Assembly: GCF_051400755.1 (NCBI RefSeq)
Contig: NZ_JBLFFL010000002.1
Span: forward strand, 496,001-560,000
Reading direction: 5' to 3'
DNA: 64,000 nucleotides
Origin: Parapedobacter sp051400755
Lineage (GTDB): Bacteria > Bacteroidota > Bacteroidia > Sphingobacteriales > Sphingobacteriaceae
The position numbers and the translations under genes are program-made. The stretch's first letter is position 1. Each line of letters starts with the position of its first letter. Under the pieces are notes generated by a model, which was given only the letters and a program-made list of their open reading frames with translations, was not told the origin of the DNA and made no database searches. This document shows positions 26,716-34,501 of this stretch, piece by piece.

Positions 26716-27192
26716 ATGGTCACCTTTTTCAATTGGCTGGAAAATGCTTCCTGGGCGACTCATATCCGTCAGTCGATGTGGCTATATCCGGCATTGGAAA
26801 TCGCGCATATCGTCGGTATTGTCATGCTCGTAGGCGCCGCGTTTGTGTTCGATCTGCGCCTGCTGGGCTTTTCGAATACATTGTCCATCACCGGATTGTC
26901 CCGCCACGTATTGCCTTGGTCGCGCAGGGGCCTGATCCTGATCGTGCCGTCGGGCATCCTGCTGTTCATGACCAATGCAACCGCCTTGGGTGTTAATCCG
27001 ACCTTTTGGCTCAAAATGATGTTATTGGGTATTGCAGCGCTTAATGTATTGATATTCCATCGGGTTGTTTACAAACACGGTACGGCGTTGGCCGACCAGC
27101 ATAATCCCCCCTTTGCCGCCAAGGTATCCGCACTGGTTTCCATTGTTGCCTGGATCGCCATCATTGCCTGCGGCCGTTTACTGGCGTATTGA
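26716..27192 (+). CDS. DUF6644-like membrane protein
   Basis: About 158 residues with four hydrophobic helices. Conserved features are WATHIRQSMWLYPALEIAHIVGI at the start (residues about 11-33), a VFDLRLLG turn, and histidines in each half (IAH, RHVLPWSRRG, IFHRVVYKHG) that could bind haem or metal. It resembles the DUF6644 family, often found beside DUF6152. A start at GTG 26704 is also possible. The spacing of 15 bp from the upstream gene supports co-transcription. Confidence 0.68.
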   Translation: MVTFFNWLENASWATHIRQSMWLYPALEIAHIVGIVMLVGAAFVFDLRLLGFSNTLSITGLSRHVLPWSRRGLILIVPSGILLFMTNATALGVNPTFWLKMMLLGIAALNVLIFHRVVYKHGTALADQHNPPFAAKVSALVSIVAWIAIIACGRLLAY

Positions 27193-27239
27193 ATGTTACT
27201 TACGCAACTATATCAAATTTTACCTATTCAAAAAGAGCG

Positions 27240-27803
27240 TTATTTTTCGTTGATCAACCCCACATGCACACTCTTACTATACTGTTTTTTACTGGCGCTA
27301 TGCACAAACAGGTAGACATGGAAGGGTGCGGTCCACAGCTGCTGAGGTAGTTCCACGGTGATGTGCTCTTCCGTTCGTTTACATACATGGGTGTTGCGTG
27401 CGCCGACTCCGGCTTCGGGGCTGTATACCACGAGCACCACTTCGTCATTTGAACTGGCCATTGGATTGCCGGCACTGGAAAAATAGACCTCCAGTTCCTG
27501 TTGCTGACGGACCACCTCGCTGATCTGGGGGGAGGGAAGGATACCCATGCTGATGGTAGCCCGCTCGGGTATAACCCGTTGGTCGGGGTATTCGCCTTCC
27601 ATCGCGTCTTCCATCAGTTTCTTCAAGGCCTGCCCGAAGGCTTTCTTTTTGCTCCCTTTTCCCTGGTTTAACCAACTCTCGGCAATGAGGGGCCGTAGGG
27701 GATTGAGAAAAGCCATCGCCAAGCGCATCCGTTGCTGGACGGCCAGTTTGCCGTATGATTTTTCGTTGGTTTTGGGTTTGGTGGCGTCGTAGAAAAATTC
27801 CAT
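27240..27803 (-). CDS. DUF6266-like protein (second of a tandem pair)
   Basis: The 187-residue protein has no signal peptide and no membrane helix. It resembles its upstream neighbour in layout: a QQRMRLAMAFLNPLRPLIAESW helix near the start (residues 23-44), a basic KGSKKKAFGQALKK segment, an ERATISMGILPSP strand and a C-terminal beta-sandwich-like region. Unlike the neighbour it lacks the N-terminal GKAGSVVGSSWK motif. It probably arose by duplication. The function of this Bacteroidota family is unknown. It starts 12 bp after the stop of the upstream copy. Confidence 0.65.
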   Translation of the reverse strand: MEFFYDATKPKTNEKSYGKLAVQQRMRLAMAFLNPLRPLIAESWLNQGKGSKKKAFGQALKKLMEDAMEGEYPDQRVIPERATISMGILPSPQISEVVRQQQELEVYFSSAGNPMASSNDEVVLVVYSPEAGVGARNTHVCKRTEEHITVELPQQLWTAPFHVYLFVHSASKKQYSKSVHVGLINEK

Positions 27804-27815
27804 GATAAATTTGGA

Positions 27816-28469
27816 TTAAAGGCGAATGGAATCAGCATCGGACAGCGGGATATAAACGGTTTTTGAAACGCGTTTCCCTTGCTTGTCTGCAAAGAACAGC
27901 CATACATGGATATCCGGACCTCGGAGTTGACCTTTAAAATCAATACGCGCCATCCCTTCATGGCGGGCCACATTGCTATTGGCACAAAACCGGTCGTTCT
28001 GCGGACTATAGGCAAGGGCGTGCGCCACGTCATCCATTTCCCCGCCCATCCCATAAGTTTTCGGACTCCAGGTCACGTTGATGCCGTCGCCGTCCAGCAA
28101 TGCGTGCTCCGCACCGGCAGTATAAAGCGTGCCATGGCTGAATTTGAGGGCCGGATAATCGAGTGTGATTTCGCCATCGACCTCCGAAAAGGCGTGTTCG
28201 TAGTTGTATCGGAAGGCTGCGTTCACACCGGTGGCCTTTCCGGTAAAGGATTTGAAGCCAACATTAAGCACAGTGTTGACCGGACGCAGGAAGTTGTTCA
28301 GCAGCGTGAATTTCTGCCGTTGGATAGCCTGTTCGGCCGTAGGGGGGCGTTTCCGTCCCTTGTCGCGACGCAGGCCTTTGATGTAGCTGATTTTCTTCCA
28401 GCTGCTGCCGACCACGCTTCCGGCTTTGCCTTTGAATGGTCCGTTTATGCCTTTTTCGATGATTCCCAT
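27816..28469 (-). CDS. DUF6266 family protein
   Basis: The 217-residue protein begins MGIIEKGINGPFKGKAGSVV, then GSSWKKISYIKGLRR, the G-K-x-G-x-V-V-G-x-x-W motif of DUF6266. It is basic at the N-terminus, has a helical segment with RQKFTLLNNFLRPVNTVLNVGF (residues 49-70), then beta-rich C-terminal sequence. Cytoplasmic location is likely. It heads a two-gene operon with a paralogue and has its own promoter (28495-28524). DUF6266 genes are often multi-copy in Sphingobacteriaceae; no role is known. Confidence 0.78.
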   Translation of the reverse strand: MGIIEKGINGPFKGKAGSVVGSSWKKISYIKGLRRDKGRKRPPTAEQAIQRQKFTLLNNFLRPVNTVLNVGFKSFTGKATGVNAAFRYNYEHAFSEVDGEITLDYPALKFSHGTLYTAGAEHALLDGDGINVTWSPKTYGMGGEMDDVAHALAYSPQNDRFCANSNVARHEGMARIDFKGQLRGPDIHVWLFFADKQGKRVSKTVYIPLSDADSIRL

Positions 28470-28494
28470 GTCAAATATGCCATTTTGTTTATTG

Positions 28495-28524
28495 CAAGGT
28501 TACAAAATCACCTCCAATTCCCAA
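28495..28524 (-). promoter_or_regulatory. Promoter of the DUF6266 pair
   Basis: On the minus strand TTG (28524-28522), a 19-bp spacer, then TAACCTTG (28502-28495), one mismatch from the consensus, 25 bp before the ATG at 28469. Confidence 0.6.
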
Positions 28525-28574
28525 AAGAATTATATAAAAAGTTTAAAATAAATGAATAATACTTTTATTAAAAA

Positions 28575-28661
28575 ACGATTTATAAACCTATTTATATCGT
28601 ATTTTTATCGTATAAATACGATCGTGATACGATCAATTTACGATTAAAATACGATAAAAGA
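28575..28661. repeat. 11-bp-phased ACGAT/ATCGT array
   Basis: Elements start at 28596, 28607, 28618, 28629, 28640 and 28651, exactly 11 bp apart; the first two read ATCGT and the last four ACGAT. A further ACGAT is at 28575 and an overlapping ATCGT at 28621. The centre holds a perfect 7-2-7 palindrome, ATCGTAT-AA-ATACGAT (28607-28622). The array lies about 50 bp upstream of the -33 box of each of two divergent promoters (DUF6266 pair and oxyR), so it is likely a shared regulatory region bound on one face of the helix. Confidence 0.7.
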
Positions 28662-28711
28662 TAAAACTATTATAGAATTCAAATAGTCTTTAACTAATTA
28701 TCATTGGCTAA

Positions 28712-28743
28712 TTGGTTTTAAAACATCTACTTTTCTATCTTTG
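28712..28743 (+). promoter_or_regulatory. Promoter of oxyR
   Basis: TTG (28712-28714), 21-bp spacer, TATCTTTG (28736-28743), exact TAnnTTTG, 19 bp before the ATG at 28763. Confidence 0.7.
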
Positions 28744-28762
28744 CATCAACTTTATTGATGCC

Positions 28763-29701
28763 ATGACGCTCGTACAATTGGAATATGTGATAGCTGTGGA
28801 TACTTACCGGAGTTTTATCGCAGCTGCCGAGAAATGTTTTGTTACCCAGCCTACCCTGAGTATGCAGATCCAGAAACTGGAAGAATCGATCGGTACGCGT
28901 ATTTTCGATCGGAGCAGGCAACCGGTGATCCCTACGGAGGTCGGGGTGGAGATCATCCGGCAAGCCCGGGTTGTCCTGACCGAAAGCCGTAAGATCAATG
29001 AATTGGTGCAATTGAAAAGGGGGGAGCTGGAAGGCGAATTGCGTATAGGAGTCATTCCTACCATCGCACCTTATTTATTGCCACGGGTGCTTGGCCGATT
29101 TATGCGGCAGTTTCCGAAACTTCACTTGCAGATATGGGAATATACGACCGAGCGGATTATCCGCGACCTGAAAGTGGGTTTATTGGATTGTGGTGTGCTC
29201 TCCACTCCGGTATATGACTCGACGATGGTGGAGCGCCCCTTGTTTTATGAACCTTTCGTGGCATATGTGTCGCCCAAGAGTGCGTTGATCTCGAAAAAAC
29301 AGGTAACGTCCGAAGATGTGTTGAGCGATAAGCTCTGGCTGCTTACAGAGGGGCATTGCATGCGCGGACAGGTATTGAACATCTGCCAACGGAAACGCAG
29401 CATGGACCCGCATGGGACGTTCGAATACAATACCGGAAGTGTCGAAACCTTGAAACGGATGGTCGATAGCAATGCGGGCAGTACCATCTTGCCCGAATTG
29501 AGCATCGCGGATTTTGATGAAAACCAATTGGCCCGTGTGCGTTATTTTAAATCGCCGGAACCGGTGCGCGAGATCAGCTTGGTCACTACGCACAACTTTC
29601 TGAAAAAACCGGCTATCGACGCGTTGGAGAAGGAGATCGTCGCCGCTGTGCCCAAGAAGTTCTTGTCCAAAAAGCAAAAAGAGGTCATGGAGACGGATTA
29701 A
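28763..29701 (+). CDS. oxyR: LysR-type peroxide regulator OxyR
   Basis: The 312-residue protein has an N-terminal winged HTH (MTLVQLEYVIAVDTYRSF, TQPTLSMQIQKLEESIG) and a LysR effector domain. The redox cysteines fall at C199 and C208 (GHCMRGQVLNIC), the same numbers as in E. coli OxyR, when the ATG at 28763 is used; this and the promoter at 28736 support that start over the frame opening at 28712. Oxidation to a disulfide activates OxyR. A ClC gene follows one base after the stop. The phased array upstream may be its autoregulatory site. Confidence 0.93.
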   Translation: MTLVQLEYVIAVDTYRSFIAAAEKCFVTQPTLSMQIQKLEESIGTRIFDRSRQPVIPTEVGVEIIRQARVVLTESRKINELVQLKRGELEGELRIGVIPTIAPYLLPRVLGRFMRQFPKLHLQIWEYTTERIIRDLKVGLLDCGVLSTPVYDSTMVERPLFYEPFVAYVSPKSALISKKQVTSEDVLSDKLWLLTEGHCMRGQVLNICQRKRSMDPHGTFEYNTGSVETLKRMVDSNAGSTILPELSIADFDENQLARVRYFKSPEPVREISLVTTHNFLKKPAIDALEKEIVAAVPKKFLSKKQKEVMETD

Positions 29702-29702
29702 T

Positions 29703-31493
29703 ATGGATAAGAAACGAAATTTGATCCACCGCCTTCAGCAATGGCGGATGCAGAAGATCTCCAACCGCAATTTCCTGGTTATCCTGGCGGTAGTGGTCGG
29801 CATTATCGGTGGGTTGGCTGCGGCTGCGCTTAAAGGGCTCACGCATTCGATCGCCGCTTTTTTGCAGGATGACGTGCAATGGCAGTATAAGTATTACTTG
29901 TACCTGTTTTTTCCGCTGATCGGCATCTTGTTGAGCGTCCTCTATGTGCGTCGTTTCATCCGAAAGGGTACGTTTGAGCACGGACTGACGCCGATCATTT
30001 ATGCGATTTCGCGCAAATCGAGCCGGATAGAGGTACATAATATTTATTCGCAGATCATTACCAGCGCCCTGACCGTTGGTTTCGGGGGGTCATCTGGACT
30101 GGAAGCGCCGATTGCCTACAGCGGTTCGGCCATCGGTGCCAATGCTGGGCGGTTTTTTGGACTCAATTACCGGGAGGTGACCATGTTGCTGGCCTGTGGG
30201 GCGGCCGCGGGGATTGCCGGGGCGTTTAACAGTCCGGTAGCGGGAATGATCTTTGCCATCGAGATCCTACTCCCCGAATTTTCCATCCCGGCGTTCATTC
30301 CGTTGCTGATGGCAGCGGCCACGGCTTCCGTGGTGTCACGGTTGATATACAGTGAACCGTTGTTCCATTTGGTTACGGATGACTGGGTTTTCCAAGCGTT
30401 ATTCTTTTACTTGCTATTGGCCGTGATCATTGGACTTTTTTCCATCTATTTCGCTAAAGTGAGTGCTTGGATGAAGGCGACCTTTGCCAAGATCAATGGC
30501 TCCTACCAAAAAGTGGGGGTAGGCGGGATGAGCCTCGGATTGCTGATCTTCTTGTTCCCAGCGCTTTATGGTGAGGGCTACCTGGCGATCCAGAACCTGT
30601 TGGATGGGCGTACAAACGCCATGCTGGCCAACAGTATTTTTGCCGACTATGGGCATATCGGCCCATTGGTGGTGGTATACGCCGTATTTACCGTTTTTGC
30701 GAAGTCGTTGGCGGCGTTGATCACCCTCAATAGCGGCGGCAACGGCGGGGTATTCGGTCCCAGTCTCGTGATGGGCGGATTGCTGGGCTTCGCCTTTGCC
30801 CATGGGGTCAACCTCACGGGATTGATTGAGCTGAATGAGGCGAACTTCGTGGTAGCGGGCATGGCAGCGGCATTGAGTGGCATCATGCACGCGCCGTTAA
30901 CGGCGATTTTCCTCATCGCGGAAATCACCGGCGGCTATGCGCTGATGGTACCATTGATGCTCGTGACGGCCATTTCGTACTTGATCAACCGGGCGACGCT
31001 GCGCTATTCAATCTATACCAAGGTGCTGGCCGAACAGGGCGATCTGCTTACCCATGAAGATAAAGATCGTACCGTGCTGAGTATGATGAGACTCCGGTAT
31101 GTGTTGGAGCGCAATTTCACCATCCTGCGGCCCGATGAGCGGCCTACCGACCGCAGGCATGATATCATCCATACCAAACGCAATATTTTTCCGGTGGTGG
31201 ACCACGACGGTAAATTATTGGGGGTCATATATAGCGAACGCCTGTTTGAAATATTGCTGGGTGAGTATCCGGAAAAGGAGGATAAGACCATGCGTGAGTT
31301 GGCGGAGAAACCCGCCGATATCGTCCAGATGGATACCAATATGCAGACTGTGATGCAGAAGATGAACCGGGAGGATATCTGGATACTGCCGGTGGTCAAC
31401 GCCGATGGAAACTACATGGGATTTGTATCCAAATCGGCGGTTTTTAATAAATACAGGGCTTTGTTAATGCGGCAGGGAACGTATTTGCAGTAG
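29703..31493 (+). CDS. ClC-type chloride channel/transporter with CBS pair
   Basis: The 596-residue protein has a ClC membrane core (residues about 20-430) with GGSSGLEAPIAYSG carrying the gating glutamate, AGMIFAIEILLPEF, NSGGNGGVFGPSLVMGG and a conserved tyrosine region near RYSIYTKVLA, followed by two CBS domains (about 450-590). It moves chloride or a similar anion, either as a channel or in exchange for protons; the retained Glu favours exchange or gating. It starts one base after oxyR, so the two are probably one transcript. The stop codon is the first three bases of a heptad-repeat hairpin. Confidence 0.93.
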   Translation: MDKKRNLIHRLQQWRMQKISNRNFLVILAVVVGIIGGLAAAALKGLTHSIAAFLQDDVQWQYKYYLYLFFPLIGILLSVLYVRRFIRKGTFEHGLTPIIYAISRKSSRIEVHNIYSQIITSALTVGFGGSSGLEAPIAYSGSAIGANAGRFFGLNYREVTMLLACGAAAGIAGAFNSPVAGMIFAIEILLPEFSIPAFIPLLMAAATASVVSRLIYSEPLFHLVTDDWVFQALFFYLLLAVIIGLFSIYFAKVSAWMKATFAKINGSYQKVGVGGMSLGLLIFLFPALYGEGYLAIQNLLDGRTNAMLANSIFADYGHIGPLVVVYAVFTVFAKSLAALITLNSGGNGGVFGPSLVMGGLLGFAFAHGVNLTGLIELNEANFVVAGMAAALSGIMHAPLTAIFLIAEITGGYALMVPLMLVTAISYLINRATLRYSIYTKVLAEQGDLLTHEDKDRTVLSMMRLRYVLERNFTILRPDERPTDRRHDIIHTKRNIFPVVDHDGKLLGVIYSERLFEILLGEYPEKEDKTMRELAEKPADIVQMDTNMQTVMQKMNREDIWILPVVNADGNYMGFVSKSAVFNKYRALLMRQGTYLQ

Positions 31494-31557
31494 TGGGTGC
31501 TCGGGGGTCGGTGATGGGTTTCCCCGGTCACTGATCCCCGAACCCCGGTCACCACTA
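31491..31557. terminator. Opposed 7-bp repeat arms forming a bidirectional hairpin
   Basis: Four heptads on the plus strand (TAGTGGG, TGCTCGG, GGGTCGG, TGATGGG; 31491-31518), a 4-nt spacer, then five heptads in the opposite sense (31523-31557; read on the minus strand TAGTGGT, GACCGGG, GTTCGGG, GATCAGT, GACCGGG). The arms can pair. The element fills the spacer between two convergent genes exactly, beginning in the stop codon of one and ending at the stop of the other, so it may end transcription in both directions. Confidence 0.55.
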
Positions 31558-32295
31558 TTAAAGTTCCTTGATGCGGATATTGCGATAGGCGACTACGTTG
31601 CCGTGGTCCTGAAGGGCAATCTTGCCTTTGGGATATTGCGCAAAACCTTCCCAGTCTTTGAATTTGCTGGCGTTCAAGATTTGCTCCCACTCCGGCGTAC
31701 CGATCGTGACATCGGCGGTTTGCACGCCATTGAGCCAAAGGGTGATCTGTCCGTTGTTTTTGCGCAGGCGCGCTTGATTCCACTCGCCTACGGGTTTCGG
31801 CTTTGAGACTTCCTTGCTGCCGATCATGTCATATAGGGAGCCCGCGAGGTGGTTTTCGATTTTGTTATCGCCGGCGTCGATGTTGTCCAGCACCTGCATT
31901 TCAATGCCGGTCTGGTAGGTGGCGCTGAATTTCGGGTCTTCATGCACGCCGAAGATAACGCCGCTGTTGCCTCCGGATGAGATCTGCCACTCGAGCTCCA
32001 GTTCGTAGTTTTCATATTCGCCGTCCGTCACGATATCGCCGCGCTGCTCAGTGGGCACCTCGGGATTGAATCGCAACGCACCATCCTGCACAATCCAGGC
32101 GGCAGAAACGGTATCCCGCAGGTAGGTATGCCACCCGTCCGTGGTGGTGCCATCGAACAACGATACCCAACCATCGTTCTCAACGGGCGCTGCCGCGGTG
32201 GTATCCTGTGTTTCTTCCGTTTTCTGGCCTGATCCGCAGGAAGCGAATAGTGCCGCTGCTAATGCAATTGACAATAAATTTTTCAAATTTTCCAT
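31558..32295 (-). CDS. DUF1080 (3-keto-disaccharide hydrolase-like) lipoprotein
   Basis: The 245-residue protein has a lipoprotein signal with lipobox FASC (Cys20), a short linker of T and E residues, and a DUF1080 domain (about 45-245) with WVSLFDGTTTDGWHTY, YENYELELEWQISSGGNSGVIFGV and EWNQARLRKNNGQITLWLNG. This jelly-roll fold is found in 3-keto-glycoside hydrolases and many Bacteroidota surface proteins. It is monocistronic here. The substrate is probably a sugar or glycoside. Confidence 0.92.
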   Translation of the reverse strand: MENLKNLLSIALAAALFASCGSGQKTEETQDTTAAAPVENDGWVSLFDGTTTDGWHTYLRDTVSAAWIVQDGALRFNPEVPTEQRGDIVTDGEYENYELELEWQISSGGNSGVIFGVHEDPKFSATYQTGIEMQVLDNIDAGDNKIENHLAGSLYDMIGSKEVSKPKPVGEWNQARLRKNNGQITLWLNGVQTADVTIGTPEWEQILNASKFKDWEGFAQYPKGKIALQDHGNVVAYRNIRIKEL

Positions 32296-32489
32296 GTTAA
32301 AGACACTATGACGTTTTGATTTATGAGTTTGTTTGGTTTCAATACTACGAACTTATTTTTTAAAAACGAATATTTTGAAGTATTATTCTTGATAAAAACA
32401 GTTGACCATAATTGTTAAAAATTTTCTTATTATTGCGATGTAGATTTTATCAACTGTATGAATTAACCTAACCCTAAACCACTTGACCT

Positions 32490-34499
32490 ATGGCCGAATT
32501 ATTCCGTCAAATAAGTGCTTTGTCAGTTACTTTTTTCGTTGGACTCGTTTTCTGTGTGGCGCAGTCCACGGAGATTCCTAATCGTGAGTTTAAGTTCGGG
32601 GAAATCTCACCTGAAGAATTTGCCCTCGAGGCTTCAGGCGCGGATAGTGCAGCGGCCGCGCTGAAGATCTTTGATGTTGGGCACTGCGATTTTAATATTT
32701 CCAACGCTCGTGGTTTTACGTATGTATTCAAAAGGCACGTGCGGTACAAGATTCTCAACAAAAACGGATACGACTTGGCGAACCTCGATATTGCGTTATA
32801 TCGTTCGTCAAACAGCAGCAAAGAGAACATGGTGTCTATGAATGCAACCACTTACAACCTGGAAAACGGAAAAATTGTGGAAAGCAAGCTGAGCAAGGAT
32901 GCTAAGTTTACGGAGGCATTGGATGAGAATTACACGATCAAGAAATACACGCTCCCCAATGTAAAGGAGGGTTCGATCATCGAATTTAGGTATACCATCG
33001 AGTCTGATTTTATCTTCACCCTGCGTGGGTGGACGTTTCAAAGCGATATTCCTACCTTGTGGTCCGAGTATAATATTAGGATACCTGAATATTTCAATTA
33101 CAAAGTCAACCTCAATGGGTATTGGCCCGTTGAAACCCCCATCAAAAAACAAGAAAACAAATCATATGTGGCTGGTTTAGCCTCTACAGCGCAATACACA
33201 AAGTATGTGGCACGAGCTATTCCGGCATTGAAAGATGAACCTTATGTGACGACATTGGACGATTACCGAGCCAAGATTGAATTTGAATTGCAGGGTACCC
33301 GATTTCCGAACGAACCTTATCAAGATTATACCGGAAACTGGCCTAAAATCATCAATGGATTAATGACGGATGAGAACTTCGGACAATACATCAATAAAAG
33401 GGCGCAAGCAAAGTCGCTTCTCGAAGGAGCGCCGTTTTCCGGCACGGCGAGCGAGTTAGCAAAAATCAAACAGCTGTATCACTACGTAACCGCGAATGTG
33501 AAATGGAATGAAGAGCACAGCCTCTATACAGATCACCTGAGTCCGAAAACGCTATTTGAAAAACGTGCGGGAAATTCATCCGATATCAATCTTGCGCTGA
33601 TCAGCCTGTTAAAGGCAGCGGATATCACGGTGTATCCGGTATTGGTGAGCACAAGAGAAAACGGAGCCCACCCGGGATACCCAAATATATCCAAGTTTAA
33701 CAATGTGGTGGCCCTCGCTGTTTATGACAGCACGGCGCTGCTTTTGGATGCTTGTGACCCACTGATGCCCATGGGTATGTTGTCGTTTCCGAATTTGGTC
33801 CATCAGGGCTTCCTGCTGGATATGGATAAAGAAGAAGGGCAATGGATTTCACTGGAAGCATCTCATAGTGGCGAGTCCAGCTACAACTACAACCTCACCC
33901 TGAATGAAGACAATACATTAGCAGGAAGTGTTCTGGAGATCCATAGGGGCTATAATGGCCTATCAAGGAGAAATAATTACCGCTCAAAAAGCAGTGAGTC
34001 GGAGTATATTAAGGATTACAAGGAAGATAGAGCAGGGCTCGATATATTGACGTATGAAATACTTAATATCGATTCTGCTGAGGAGTCATTGACGGAAAAA
34101 TTAAAGGTCACGATCAGCGACAACGTAGAGGAAGCAGGTGATTTGGTTTATTTCCCGCCATTGTTGTATGAACGGACAAAAGAAAATCCATTTAAACACG
34201 ATGAACGTAAGTTTCCGGTTGATTTCGGCTTCCCCATCAAAGAAACGTTTAGGATTACGGTGAAATTCCCGGAAAATTATACCGTCGAAAAACTGCCGAA
34301 AAGCATCGTCTATAAGTTGGCGGACGATAACGGTAGCTTTAAGATCTCCTACCTTTCTGAGGGGAAAGTCGTGCTCGTCAATAGTGTGATCGATTTGAAA
34401 AAAGGGGCATATAGCGCTGAAGAATATTTCGACTTGAAAGAACTGTTCAAGATCATAACCGAAAGGCAAGCCGAACAAATTGTGTTTAAAAAGATGTAA
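32490..34499 (+). CDS. DUF3857 protein with inactive-looking transglutaminase domain
   Basis: The 669-residue secreted protein has a signal peptide, a DUF3857 domain (about 60-230) and a transglutaminase-like region (about 310-420), then a beta-rich C-terminal domain. At the place of the catalytic Cys it has Ser363 (RAGNSSDINLAL), and at the place of the catalytic His it has Asn405 (KFNNVVALA), so peptidase or transglutaminase activity is unlikely. It is followed after 2 bp by a paralogue with the catalytic residues intact. Function is not known; a protein-protein or glycan-binding role is possible. Confidence 0.85.
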   Translation: MAELFRQISALSVTFFVGLVFCVAQSTEIPNREFKFGEISPEEFALEASGADSAAAALKIFDVGHCDFNISNARGFTYVFKRHVRYKILNKNGYDLANLDIALYRSSNSSKENMVSMNATTYNLENGKIVESKLSKDAKFTEALDENYTIKKYTLPNVKEGSIIEFRYTIESDFIFTLRGWTFQSDIPTLWSEYNIRIPEYFNYKVNLNGYWPVETPIKKQENKSYVAGLASTAQYTKYVARAIPALKDEPYVTTLDDYRAKIEFELQGTRFPNEPYQDYTGNWPKIINGLMTDENFGQYINKRAQAKSLLEGAPFSGTASELAKIKQLYHYVTANVKWNEEHSLYTDHLSPKTLFEKRAGNSSDINLALISLLKAADITVYPVLVSTRENGAHPGYPNISKFNNVVALAVYDSTALLLDACDPLMPMGMLSFPNLVHQGFLLDMDKEEGQWISLEASHSGESSYNYNLTLNEDNTLAGSVLEIHRGYNGLSRRNNYRSKSSESEYIKDYKEDRAGLDILTYEILNIDSAEESLTEKLKVTISDNVEEAGDLVYFPPLLYERTKENPFKHDERKFPVDFGFPIKETFRITVKFPENYTVEKLPKSIVYKLADDNGSFKISYLSEGKVVLVNSVIDLKKGAYSAEEYFDLKELFKIITERQAEQIVFKKM

Positions 34500-34501
34500 A
34501 C

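Noticed and set aside
28575..28661. Iterons of a replication origin
   Set aside because: No replication initiator gene or DnaA-box cluster is nearby, and the position between two divergent promoters fits regulation better.
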